Source: a bacterium M00.F.Ca.ET.205.01.1.1 (GTDB lineage: Bacteria; Pseudomonadota; Alphaproteobacteria; Rhizobiales; Rhizobiaceae). From it: 64,000 nucleotides of DNA. Positions 1 through 7,382 of this stretch are shown piece by piece. Position numbers and translations under genes: made by a program. Under the pieces are notes generated by a model. The model was given only the letters and a program-made list of their open reading frames with translations. It did not search any database and was not told where the DNA came from. The stretch spans positions 372,001-436,000 of the forward strand of contig SRUQ01000001.1 of NCBI GenBank assembly GCA_004791255.1. Direction: 5' to 3'. Position 1 is the stretch's first letter, and each line of letters starts with the position of its first letter.

Positions 1-698
1 AACGCGAAGTCGGCTACATGACGCAGAAATTCTCGTTCTACGAGGATCTGACGATCGGCGAGAACCTCGAATTCGTGGCGCGGCTCTACCGGCTGAAGCC
101 GGTGGAAGAGCATGTCGCCAGGACGCTGGAAGAGCTCGGCCTGACGAGCCGCCGCAACCAGCTGGCCGGCACGCTTTCCGGCGGCTGGAAGCAACGCCTG
201 GCGCTGGCCGCCTGCATCATGCACAAGCCGAAGCTGCTCTTGCTCGACGAGCCGACGGCCGGCGTCGATCCGAAGGCGCGGCGCGAGTTCTGGGACGAGA
301 TCCATCGGCTGGCCGGCGGCGGGCTGACCGTGCTGGTCTCCACCCACTATATGGACGAGGCCGAGCGCTGCCACCGCATCAGCTACATCTCCTACGGCAA
401 GATGCTGGCCACCGGCACGGTGGCCGAAGTGGTGAAAAATGCCGGGCTGACCACCTTCGTGCTGCAGGGCCCGCACCTCGACAAGGTGGCCGAGGCGCTG
501 CAGGGCCGCGCCGGCGTCGACCAGGTGGCGCCGTTCGGCGCGACGCTGCATGTCGTCGGCTCCGACCGGAAGAAACTGGAAGCGGCGCTCGCCGATGTCG
601 AGAAGGAGCACAAGGGCGTGACGGTGGCGCCGGGCGAGACCAGCCTGGAGGACGTCTTCATCCAGTTCATGTCCGGCTCGAAGGACAATATGGCATGA
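1..698 (+). CDS. ABC transporter ATP-binding protein (5' end outside window)
   Basis: This is the ATPase subunit of an ABC-2 type exporter and would act at the inner face of the cytoplasmic membrane. The reading frame is open from the first bases, so the Walker A half lies upstream of the window. Visible parts, in order, are the Q-loop region (GYMTQKFSFYEDLT), the signature LSGGWKQR, Walker B LLLLDEPTAGVDP and the H-loop STHYMDEAE. The C-terminal third resembles the extra domain found in YbhF/CcmA-like ATPases. The stop overlaps the next gene's start (ATGA), so the two are translationally coupled and form one transporter. The substrate is not readable from sequence; YbhF-like systems are usually linked to drug or cation export. 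Confidence 0.93.
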   Translation, partial: REVGYMTQKFSFYEDLTIGENLEFVARLYRLKPVEEHVARTLEELGLTSRRNQLAGTLSGGWKQRLALAACIMHKPKLLLLDEPTAGVDPKARREFWDEIHRLAGGGLTVLVSTHYMDEAERCHRISYISYGKMLATGTVAEVVKNAGLTTFVLQGPHLDKVAEALQGRAGVDQVAPFGATLHVVGSDRKKLEAALADVEKEHKGVTVAPGETSLEDVFIQFMSGSKDNMA

Positions 699-1831
699 AC
701 GCGGTCTTTTCCTTCGCCCGGCTCGGCGCGCTGCTGATCAAGGAATTCATCCAGATGCGGCGCGACCGCATCACCTTCGCCATGATGCTGGGCGTGCCGC
801 TGTTGCAGCTGGTGCTGTTCGGCTACGCCATCAACAACGATCCGAAAAGCCTGCCGGCGGCGCTGGTGGCGACCAGCAGCGACCCCTATACGCGGGCCAT
901 GGTCTCGGCGCTGCAGACCACCGGCTACTATCGTTTCGACCATGTCGCGCAAAGTGCCGAGGAAGCGGAATTCCTGATGGCGCGCGGCGATGTCGCCTTC
1001 GTCGTCACCATTCCCGCCGACTTTGCCCGCCGCGTCGAGCGCGGCGACAACCCGCAGATCCTGATCGAAGCCGATGCCACCGACCCGGCGGTGGCCAGCG
1101 GCGCCATCTCGACGCTGAGCACCGTCGCCGGCCAGGCGCTGCTGCGGGCGCAAGGCACGCAGGAAGCGGCCAAGGAGGCGGCGCGCGGCCAGCTCGATGT
1201 GGTCGTGCACCGGCGCTACAACCCGGAAGGCATCTCGCAATACAACATCGTGCCCGGCCTGCTCGGCGTCATCCTGCAGATGACGATGGTGATGATGACC
1301 TCGATCGCGCTGACGCGCGAGACCGAGCGCGGCACGATGGAGAATTTGCTGGCCATGCCGTCCAGCCCGCTCGAGATCATGCTGGGCAAGGTGCTGCCCT
1401 ATCTGGCGGTCGGCGCGGTGCAGGTGGTGGTGGTGCTGGCGGCGTCGAAGCTTCTGTTCGCCATCCCGTTCACCGGCTCAATGGCGCTGCTTTTGTCGGC
1501 GGTGCTGGTGTTCGTGCTGGCGCTGGTGCTGCTCGGCTACACGATCTCGACGATCGCGCGCACCCAGATGCAGGCACTGCAGCTCACCTTCTTCTTCTTC
1601 CTGCCCTCGATCATGCTGTCGGGCTTCATGTTTCCCTATCGCGGCATGCCGGGCTGGGCGCAGACCTTCGGCGAAATCTTCCCGCTGACGCATTTCCTGC
1701 GCATCACCCGGGCGGTGATGCTGAAGGGCGCCCAACTGCCGGCCGTGGCGACCGAGATCGGCTGGCTGTTGGCGTTCGTGGCGCTGTTTGCCGGCGTGGC
1801 GCTGGTGCGGTTCAGGCGGACGCTGGACTAA
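695..1831 (+). CDS. ABC-2 type transporter permease
   Basis: The 378-residue membrane partner of the preceding ATPase belongs to the ABC-2 permease family (YbhS/YbhR-like). An N-terminal membrane segment (around residues 25-45) is followed by a long periplasmic domain (about 50-175). A cluster of roughly five hydrophobic segments fills residues 185-375, including the family-typical stretch around TRETERGTMENLLAMP before the second half. The start ATG sits inside the stop of the ATPase gene. In related operons two permeases and an HlyD-type periplasmic protein occur. Only this permease is visible, and the rest presumably lies upstream of the window. Confidence 0.92.
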   Translation: MNAVFSFARLGALLIKEFIQMRRDRITFAMMLGVPLLQLVLFGYAINNDPKSLPAALVATSSDPYTRAMVSALQTTGYYRFDHVAQSAEEAEFLMARGDVAFVVTIPADFARRVERGDNPQILIEADATDPAVASGAISTLSTVAGQALLRAQGTQEAAKEAARGQLDVVVHRRYNPEGISQYNIVPGLLGVILQMTMVMMTSIALTRETERGTMENLLAMPSSPLEIMLGKVLPYLAVGAVQVVVVLAASKLLFAIPFTGSMALLLSAVLVFVLALVLLGYTISTIARTQMQALQLTFFFFLPSIMLSGFMFPYRGMPGWAQTFGEIFPLTHFLRITRAVMLKGAQLPAVATEIGWLLAFVALFAGVALVRFRRTLD

Positions 1832-1895
1832 ACGGCCAAGGACGACGGTCGCCCCGCACCGGCTTGCAACCGGGCGGCTCAGCGCAAAAAGACTT

Positions 1896-1920
1896 GGAAC
1901 AATGGCCCATGGGCGGCGTT
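1896..1920 (+). promoter_or_regulatory. EcfG-type (general stress) promoter upstream of the DUF1236 gene
   Basis: GGAAC at 1896-1900 and CGTT at 1917-1920 are separated by exactly 16 bases. This matches the alphaproteobacterial EcfG/RpoE2 consensus GGAAC-N16/17-CGTT. It faces the DUF1236 gene and would give a leader of about 170 bases. No transcript data are available. Confidence 0.65.
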
Positions 1921-2101
1921 TGCCCTGCAGGCCTTTCTATTGTGACGAGCGGACCGGCTGGCCCGCCCCCTGCAGGGAAGGCTCCTTCAGCGTCCTTGCG
2001 GTCGGTCCATCGTCTGGCCTGCGGAATGCTGTCAAAACAACGAGATGGAGCGAAATCGGACTGAGTGCATCGCGCTCTGTCGATCAGCAATGGAGGCAAT
2101 G

Positions 2102-2407
2102 ATGAGACTGTATCTTTCCAGCGCCGCCGCCGGCCTTCTGCTAGCCGCCGGCATTGGTGCCGCCGCTGCTCAGGATGTGATCATCGAGCCGCAGCAGCAA
2201 ACCGTGGTCCGTGAATACGTGCATAAGAAGCCCCTGGCCTCGATCGACCTGCTCGGCGTCCAGCTGGCCATCGGTTCTACCTTGCCCGACACGGTCGAAC
2301 TGCATGCGATCGACGTGCCTGACGTGAGATACCGCTATGTGGTGGTCAACAACCAGACAGTGCTTGTCGATCCGCAGACGCGCAGGATCGTGCAGGTCGT
2401 CGAGTAA
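2102..2407 (+). CDS. DUF1236 domain-containing secreted protein
   Basis: This is a small protein of about 101 residues with an N-terminal signal peptide (hydrophobic stretch to about residue 23, ending ...GAAAAQDV). The body matches the DUF1236 pattern: a 'IGSTLPDTVELHAIDVP' segment followed by YRYVVVNNQTVLVDP and a C-terminal RRIVQVVE. The domain is found in periplasmic rhizobial proteins of unknown function. GGAGG at 2092-2096 fixes the start at 2102 (or the adjacent ATG at 2099); a longer frame from 2045 has no ribosome binding site. An EcfG-type promoter upstream suggests expression in the general stress response. Confidence 0.8.
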   Translation: MRLYLSSAAAGLLLAAGIGAAAAQDVIIEPQQQTVVREYVHKKPLASIDLLGVQLAIGSTLPDTVELHAIDVPDVRYRYVVVNNQTVLVDPQTRRIVQVVE

Positions 2408-2433
2408 TTCACCGGACAACTCCTGAAACATGA

Positions 2434-2476
2434 GAAAAAGCCCGCCCCGGAGAACCGGAGCGGGCCAGGGTCTTTT
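2434..2476. terminator. Bidirectional terminator-like hairpin between convergent genes
   Basis: A GC-rich inverted repeat (GCCCGC..CCGG-AGAA-CCGG..GCGGGC) is flanked by an A-run on the left and TCTTTT on the right. It lies between the convergent DUF1236 gene and the dehydratase gene, so it could end transcripts from both sides. Confidence 0.7.
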
Positions 2477-2510
2477 GGAAAGTTGATGCGCCGCTGCGAA
2501 ACGGGGCCGC

Positions 2511-3485
2511 CTAAGCGGCCATGATCTGCGCATAGGTGCCGAAATCGACATTGCCGCCGGAGAGCACCACCGCGACGCATTTGCCCGACAGGTCGATCTC
2601 GCCCGACGACAGCGCCGCCAGAGCGACACAGCCGCCCGGCTCGACCACCAGTTTCAGGTAAGCCATCGCATCCCGCACCGCCTGCCTGACGGCGCCTTCC
2701 GAGACGGCGACAGCGCCGGCGAGGTTGTGGCGGTTGATCTCGAAGGTGATGACGCCGGGCTCGGCGGTCAGGATCGCGTCGCAGATCGAGGTGTGGCCGG
2801 GCTCGTTCGAGACCCGGGCACCGGCCGCCAGCGAGCGGCGGGTATCGTCGAAATGCTCGGGCTCGACCGCCCAGACTTCGGTGTCCGGCGAGACGTCCTT
2901 GACGGCAAGCGATATGCCGCTGGTCAAGCCGCCGCCGCCGCAGGGAATGACGACCGCGTCGAGGCTGACCCCGAGCGCCCTGGCCTGCGCCATCAGTTCA
3001 AGCCCGATCGTGCCCTGGCCGGCGATGATGGCCGGGTCGTCGAAGGGCGGGACCAGGGCCATGCCGTTGTCCAGATAGGGGCGGATGACCGTCATGCGGT
3101 CGTCGCGGAAACGGTCGAACGGCACCACCTCGGCGCCCATCTTGCGGACATTGGCGATCTTCATCGCCGGCGCGTCGGCGGGCATGGCAATGACCGCCTT
3201 GACGCCGAACATCGCAGCGGAAGCGGCAACGCCCTGCGCGTGATTGCCCGAGGAGAATGCGACCACGCCACGGCCGCGCTCTGCCTCGCTCAGCGTCGAC
3301 AGCTTGTTGTAGGCGCCCCGGAACTTGAACGAGCCGGTGCGCTGCAGCGTCTCCGGCTTGAACAGGATGCGGCCGCCGAAGCGCCTGTTCAGTTCCTGCG
3401 ATTCGATGAGCGGCGTCTCGACGATCAGGCCGGAGAGCCGCCTAGCGGCGACATGGATATCGGCAATGCCGGGGAGGGTGGTCAT
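2511..3485 (-). CDS. Threonine/serine dehydratase-like PLP enzyme
   Basis: This fold-type II PLP enzyme (324 residues) would deaminate threonine or serine to a 2-oxoacid and ammonia. The PLP lysine is K54 in GSFKFRGAYNK, SSGNHAQGVA binds the substrate carboxylate, and CGGGGLTSG is the phosphate-binding glycine loop. There is no C-terminal ACT regulatory domain, so this is the short catabolic/serine-racemase-like type rather than biosynthetic IlvA. The start at 3485 (MTTLPGIAD) has an AGGA-type ribosome binding site and leaves out an implausible N-terminal extension. It stands alone; threonine versus serine preference cannot be told from sequence. Confidence 0.88.
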   Translation of the reverse strand: MTTLPGIADIHVAARRLSGLIVETPLIESQELNRRFGGRILFKPETLQRTGSFKFRGAYNKLSTLSEAERGRGVVAFSSGNHAQGVAASAAMFGVKAVIAMPADAPAMKIANVRKMGAEVVPFDRFRDDRMTVIRPYLDNGMALVPPFDDPAIIAGQGTIGLELMAQARALGVSLDAVVIPCGGGGLTSGISLAVKDVSPDTEVWAVEPEHFDDTRRSLAAGARVSNEPGHTSICDAILTAEPGVITFEINRHNLAGAVAVSEGAVRQAVRDAMAYLKLVVEPGGCVALAALSSGEIDLSGKCVAVVLSGGNVDFGTYAQIMAA

Positions 3486-3584
3486 GGCAGGTCCTGCGGA
3501 AGATTTGACCTTGCCATGGTGCACGGAAACGGCGGCGCGAGGCCAATGAAAAAATGTGACCGGGACAAGGTTGGGAGGGCGAAG

Positions 3585-3645
3585 CTGCCAATCTCTGCCC
3601 GCGTGGGGAGATGTCCGGCAGGACAGAGAGGGGCGCGGTCCCGCC
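3585..3645. repeat. Intergenic repeat, family C (single arm)
   Basis: The stretch containing 'gggagatgtccggcagga' followed by 'cagagaggggcgc' recurs at 27285-27447, 36463-36625 and 40960-41000. It is non-coding and lies in the 311-base gap between the dehydratase and the HTH gene. Confidence 0.7.
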
Positions 3646-3750
3646 GACATGCGGTCGCATTTGCGTTGGTGCTACCCCAGCCTTGGCCATCTGCAAAACG
3701 CCGCAGCCGGGGGCCCGCTGCCTGCAGCAGCTCCCCGGTTCGAACACTTT

Positions 3751-3788
3751 GAAAGGTCCACCGGACCTTTCAATTCGCCTAAGGCGAA
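3751..3788. repeat. Two adjacent perfect palindromes
   Basis: GAAAGGTCC-ACC-GGACCTTTC (3751-3771, 9-bp stem) is followed two bases later by TTCGCCT-A-AGGCGAA (3774-3788, 7-bp stem). They lie just beyond the stop of the minus-strand HTH gene and may act as its terminator or as a protein-binding site. No T-tract follows on the minus strand. Confidence 0.7.
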
Positions 3789-3796
3789 CCGCGTTC

Positions 3797-4120
3797 TCAC
3801 CCAAGCAACGTCCGTTGCCGCTTCGTCCCGCCGAGCTTGCGCCAACTGTTGAAGCGATGCGAGGCGGCGGCGAAGGAGATCTTCATCTGCTGGGCAACCG
3901 AATAGCGCGACTTGCCGTCGTCGAACATGCGGTAGCAGCACTCGACGCCTTCCTCGGTCAGCTTGCCGTCCGGCGCCTTGTTGTGCGGGTTGGCGGGGTC
4001 GAATTTTTCGATCTGCTGTTCGACCAGACCCTTCAGGCGCTGCAGATCGGCCTCGATGCTGGCGATGAGATCGAGAACGGGCTTGGCGTCGTAGTTGTGC
4101 GGAGGCTTTTTTGCCGTCAT
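3797..4120 (-). CDS. Small protein with predicted C-terminal helix-turn-helix
   Basis: The gene encodes 107 residues from an ATG preceded by AAGGAAAT. The N-terminal half is helical and charged (around SIEADLQRLKGLVEQQIEKF) and may form a coiled coil. The C-terminal half (SRYSVAQQMKISFAAASHRF) has the spacing of a helix-turn-helix. I do not recognise a named family. It is divergent from mbfA across about 170 bases that contain the ICE box, so a shared control region is possible, but nothing shows that it is iron-related. Confidence 0.65.
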   Translation of the reverse strand: MTAKKPPHNYDAKPVLDLIASIEADLQRLKGLVEQQIEKFDPANPHNKAPDGKLTEEGVECCYRMFDDGKSRYSVAQQMKISFAAASHRFNSWRKLGGTKRQRTLLG

Positions 4121-4233
4121 CTGGTTATTTCCTTTTTGGCTTGGTTTCCACATATAGGTGAACATTCACTGATAATGAAGGGAGAGATTCGCGATGGGGC
4201 TTCAACAATTCTTGACCCCGCCCCCGGGCGCAA

Positions 4234-4262
4234 TTGACCACGGACGTTCCAAATCGTAATTT
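4234..4262 (+). promoter_or_regulatory. Candidate sigma-70-type promoter of mbfA
   Basis: TTGACC at 4234-4239 lies 17 bases from TAATTT at 4257-4262. The ICE box begins inside this weak -10 element, the arrangement expected for repression. Confidence 0.5.
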
Positions 4263-4276
4263 AGAACAATTCTAAA
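4260..4276 (+). promoter_or_regulatory. ICE box (Irr-binding site) of mbfA
   Basis: TTTAGAA-CAA-TTCTAAA is a perfect 7-3-7 inverted repeat that matches the iron control element bound by Irr in Rhizobiales. It lies 16 bases upstream of the mbfA start and overlaps the presumed -10/start-point region. This fits Irr repression of mbfA under low iron as known in Agrobacterium and Bradyrhizobium. Confidence 0.88.
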
Positions 4277-4292
4277 CTAGGGTGAATTCCTC

Positions 4293-5276
4293 ATGCTTTC
4301 CCGTGTTTTCGGCTTCGGCCGCCGTTCCTTCGATTCGCTGTCGGAGCAGGAGATCCTGGCGCTGGCCATCTCGTCGGAGGAGGATGACGGCCGCATCTAC
4401 CGCGCCTATGCCGACGGGCTGGCGGAGGCCTTCCCGCAATCGGCCAAGGTCTTCGAGGCGATGGCCGAGGAGGAGGACGGCCATCGCGACGCGCTGATCG
4501 AGATCTTCCGCAAGCGTTTTGGCGAGCGCATTCCGCTGATCCGGCGTGAGCATGTGAAGGGCTATTATGAGCGGAAGCCCGACTGGCTGGTGCGGCCGCT
4601 CGGCATCGAGGCGGTGCGCCGGCAGGCCGAGGCGATGGAGCGGCAAGCCTATCTGTTCTATGTCGAGGCGGCCAAACGCACCACCGATGCTTCGACCCGC
4701 AAACTGCTCAACGATTTGGCCGCGGCCGAGCAGGGCCATGAAAGCGCGGCGCATGAACTCGAGCAGCAACACGTGCCGGGCGAGGTCAAGGTCGAGGAGG
4801 CGAGCGCCGAGCAGCGCCAGTTCATCCTGACCTATGTGCAGCCTGGGCTGGCCGGACTGATGGATGGCTCGGTGTCGACGCTGGCGCCGATCTTCGCCGC
4901 GGCTTTCGCCACGCATGACACCTGGCAGACGCTTCTTGTCGGCCTGGCCGCCTCGATCGGTGCCGGTATCTCGATGGGCTTCACCGAAGTCGCCTCCGAC
5001 GACGGCAAGCTTTCGGGACGTGGTTCGCCCTTGAAGCGCGGCCTGACCGTCGGTCTCATGACGACGCTCGGTGGCCTCGGCCACGCGCTGCCCTATCTCA
5101 TTCCGAGTTTCTGGACCGCGACGGCGGTGGCGGCCGTGGTGGTGTTCTTCGAGCTCTGGGCCATCGCCTTCGTGCAGAACCGCTACATGCAGACGCCGTT
5201 CCTGCGTGCCGCCTTCCAAGTGGTGCTGGGCGGCGCGCTGGTGTTCGCGGCGGGCGTGCTGATCGGGAATGCGTGA
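4293..5276 (+). CDS. mbfA: Membrane-bound ferritin-like iron exporter MbfA
   Basis: This 327-residue fusion has an N-terminal ferritin-like (erythrin-vacuolar) domain and a C-terminal VIT1/CCC1 transporter domain in the inner membrane, and exports iron under high iron or acid/peroxide stress. The di-iron carboxylate/histidine positions are visible as E29/E30, EEEDGH (60-64) and a second AEQGHE motif near residue 150. Several hydrophobic segments follow from about residue 180 (GLAGLMDGSVSTLAP is the VIT1 signature region). AGGGTGA precedes the ATG at 4293. The gene stands alone, and the perfect ICE box just upstream implies Irr control. Confidence 0.94.
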   Translation: MLSRVFGFGRRSFDSLSEQEILALAISSEEDDGRIYRAYADGLAEAFPQSAKVFEAMAEEEDGHRDALIEIFRKRFGERIPLIRREHVKGYYERKPDWLVRPLGIEAVRRQAEAMERQAYLFYVEAAKRTTDASTRKLLNDLAAAEQGHESAAHELEQQHVPGEVKVEEASAEQRQFILTYVQPGLAGLMDGSVSTLAPIFAAAFATHDTWQTLLVGLAASIGAGISMGFTEVASDDGKLSGRGSPLKRGLTVGLMTTLGGLGHALPYLIPSFWTATAVAAVVVFFELWAIAFVQNRYMQTPFLRAAFQVVLGGALVFAAGVLIGNA

Positions 5277-5379
5277 GGTTTTTCCTTCTCCCACAAAGGG
5301 GGCTACAGGATGCACACATTTCCAAGCGGCTGGTCTTTGGCGTTAGGTGCATGGCAGCTAGGCGCGTGAATTGTCTTAT

Positions 5380-5600
5380 GCCGCGCTGGTCGACCCCCAC
5401 TCCGTCTCGGCTTCGCCGAGCCACCTCTCCCCCGATCGACGGGGTAGAGGAAACGCGCCAAGCTCTTTGCCGTAACGCTTGCCCAGCAGGGCTCCCTTCC
5501 TTTCCCTCCGGAGGGGGGAAAGGTGGCGCTGCGAAGCAGCGACGGATTGGGGGAACCACGTGGCAATCAAGCCCCGCGCCGATCACTCACGCCAGTCAGA
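5380..5600. repeat. Intergenic mosaic repeat, family B, copy 1
   Basis: An element of about 210 bases begins near 'gctggtcgacccccactccg' and ends with 'ggggaaccacgtggcaatca'. It contains two internal palindromic parts (GGCTTCGCCGAGCC; GCGCTGCGAAGCAGCG). Copies occur at about 23205-23410 (inverted) and 40730-40930 (direct). It occupies most of the 371-base gap between mbfA and the ABM gene; no convincing ORF lies in it. Confidence 0.85.
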
Positions 5601-5647
5601 GAAGATGTATGCATAGCGTAGACAAGGGGGAAGGAAGAGCCGCGCCC

Positions 5648-5992
5648 TCACCCATTCACCGCCCGGCTGTCCGCCGGCGCCTCGTCCCGCTCCGTCAGCC
5701 CATAGTCGCGCACTACGTGAGCGATGCGCAGACGATAGCCGGCAAACATCCCGCCGCGTCCGGCCTGCTGCGCCTGCCGGTGCTCTTCCGTGGTGCGCCA
5801 GGCTTTCACCGCCTCCTCGTCGCGCCAGAACGACAGGGACAGGACGCGGTTGGGGTCGGCGAGGCTCTGGAAGCGCTCGATGGAGATGAAGCCGTCGATG
5901 CCGTCGAGCAGCGGCCGCAGATTGGCGGCGATGGCCAGATAGGCATCGCGTCGACCTTCCGCCGGCTGCACTTCGAAGATGACGGCGATCAC
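5648..5992 (-). CDS. Antibiotic biosynthesis monooxygenase (ABM) domain protein
   Basis: This 114-residue dimeric alpha+beta barrel protein of the ABM family begins MIAVIFEVQPAEGRR. The typical 'FISIERFQSLADPNRVLSLS' strand and 'FWRDEEAVKAWRTTEEHR' helix are present. Such domains act as small cofactor-free monooxygenases or as haem/quinone-handling proteins; the substrate cannot be inferred. The start overlaps the stop of the upstream NIPSNAP-type gene by four bases (ATGA), so the two are co-translated and may work together. Confidence 0.85.
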   Translation of the reverse strand: MIAVIFEVQPAEGRRDAYLAIAANLRPLLDGIDGFISIERFQSLADPNRVLSLSFWRDEEAVKAWRTTEEHRQAQQAGRGGMFAGYRLRIAHVVRDYGLTERDEAPADSRAVNG

Positions 5993-6321
5993 AACTTCAC
6001 CAGCGGCGCATGCGGGCCGGACGCCAGTTTCAGGAACATGCGGTCCTCCTTGAGGATGAATCTTTCGCGGCGGGCGAACTCGTAATTTGCCTTGCCGGCG
6101 GGGTCGGCGGCAAGCCTGGCGCGATAGGCTTCGTAGGCCGCCAGGCTGTCGATGGTGTAGGCGGCATAGGCCGTGGTGGCGGAGCCCTCATGCGGCGAAA
6201 AATAGCCGATCAAATCGGCGCCGCAGCGCGGAATGAGCTGGCCCCAGTTGCGGGCGTATTCCTCGAAGGCCGCCTTGCCGAACGGATCGATCTCATAGCG
6301 GATGAAGCAGGTGATGGTCAT
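5989..6321 (-). CDS. NIPSNAP family protein
   Basis: The 110-residue protein begins MTITCFIRYEIDP. The repeated ferredoxin-like pattern 'FEEYARNWGQLIPRCGADLIG' and 'YEAYRARLAADP' is characteristic of NIPSNAP domains, which share the ABM fold. A strong GAGGAGAAAG ribosome binding site sets the start at 6321 rather than a longer frame. It overlaps the ABM gene (ATGA). Function is unknown; bacterial NIPSNAP proteins are often paired with ABM proteins. It lies downstream of the DUF1127 gene on the same strand. Confidence 0.85.
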   Translation of the reverse strand: MTITCFIRYEIDPFGKAAFEEYARNWGQLIPRCGADLIGYFSPHEGSATTAYAAYTIDSLAAYEAYRARLAADPAGKANYEFARRERFILKEDRMFLKLASGPHAPLVKL

Positions 6322-6383
6322 TTCTTTCTCCTCAAGTGCATCGATAATTCGAGCTGCGTCGAAACGTCGTGCCTGCCGATCTG

Positions 6384-6593
6384 CTAGGCCTGCCAGAAGG
6401 ACTTCGCGCATTCGCGGCGCACGTCCTGCCGTGTCAGGCCAAGGTCGCGCAGCAGGTGATCGTCGGCCTCCGCAAGGTCGAGCCGCTGCAGATGGCGGTT
6501 ATACCAGCGGGCCAGCAAGCGAAGTCGAACCCAGGTGACAAACGGGAACGGCCGGCGGCTGGCGACCGGTGCGATGGTGGAAGCGGATGTCAT
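6384..6593 (-). CDS. DUF1127 (YjiS-like) small protein
   Basis: The protein has 69 residues. The C-terminal half carries the DUF1127 signature (RLDLAEADDHLLRDLGLTR followed by DV..E). These arginine-rich small proteins are common in Rhizobiales; some are reported to affect RNA turnover and phosphate or carbon metabolism. It is divergent from the ArsR-type regulator across a gap of only 68 bases and precedes the NIPSNAP-ABM pair, so all three may be controlled by that regulator (inference from layout). Confidence 0.85.
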   Translation of the reverse strand: MTSASTIAPVASRRPFPFVTWVRLRLLARWYNRHLQRLDLAEADDHLLRDLGLTRQDVRRECAKSFWQA

Positions 6594-6661
6594 CGTTGTC
6601 TCCTTGATCTGACCGGAGAATAGTGGTTATCTGACAAGAATGCTTCGATGGAGGCCGAACT

Positions 6662-7336
6662 ATGCGTGAAGGACCGGACATTGCCCGCATCGCCAGCCTG
6701 GTCGGCGATCCGGCGCGGGCGAACATGCTCAACGCGCTGATGGGCGGCACGGCGCTGACGGCGAGCGAACTGGCGCTGGAGGCCGGCGTGTCGCTGCCGA
6801 CCGCCTCCTCGCATCTGTCCAAGCTGATGGAAGGCGGGCTGCTGACCGTGGCGAGCCAGGGCCGCCATCGCTATTACGGCCTGGCCGGCCCGCAGGTGGC
6901 AGGCATGATCGAGGCGATTACCGGTGTTGCCGAAGCGGTCGGCCCCAAGCGCGTACGGCCGGGGCCGCGTGATGGGGCGATGCGCGTCGCCCGCGTCTGC
7001 TACGATCATCTCGCCGGCGAACAGGCGGTGGCGATGCTCGACCGGCTGGTCGACCGGAAGCTCTTGCTGCGCGACGACAACGAGATCCGTCTGGCGCCCT
7101 CGGCGACAGAGCATTTCGCGGCGATAGGCATCAATGTCGCGGCCAAGGCGCGCCGTCCGGTCTGCCGCGCCTGCCTCGACTGGAGCGTGCGGCGCTCGCA
7201 TCTTGCCGGCACGCTGGGCGCGGCCATCCTCGACAAGATCATCGCCGAGAAATGGGCCCGCCGCGAGAAGGACAGCCGCGCCGTGGTGTTTTCGCCGCCG
7301 GGCAAGCTGGCGTTCGAGAGGGTGTTTTTGGGGTGA
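6662..7336 (+). CDS. ArsR-family transcriptional regulator
   Basis: The protein has 224 residues with a winged helix-turn-helix at 1-85. The recognition region is ELALEAGVSLPTASSHLSKL and the wing is LLTVASQGRHRYYGL. The C-terminal half (about 100-224) is longer than in metal-sensing ArsR proteins and contains a conserved 'RVCYDHLAGEQAVAMLDRLV' segment and two cysteines in VCRACLDW. That architecture matches a subgroup of ArsR-like regulators of efflux or stress genes, not the classical arsenic sensor. It is divergently placed to DUF1127/NIPSNAP/ABM, the most likely targets. Confidence 0.86.
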   Translation: MREGPDIARIASLVGDPARANMLNALMGGTALTASELALEAGVSLPTASSHLSKLMEGGLLTVASQGRHRYYGLAGPQVAGMIEAITGVAEAVGPKRVRPGPRDGAMRVARVCYDHLAGEQAVAMLDRLVDRKLLLRDDNEIRLAPSATEHFAAIGINVAAKARRPVCRACLDWSVRRSHLAGTLGAAILDKIIAEKWARREKDSRAVVFSPPGKLAFERVFLG

Positions 7337-7382
7337 GACGCCGGTGGGGCAGAGAGGACGATATGCAGCGGGGTTGCCCGCA

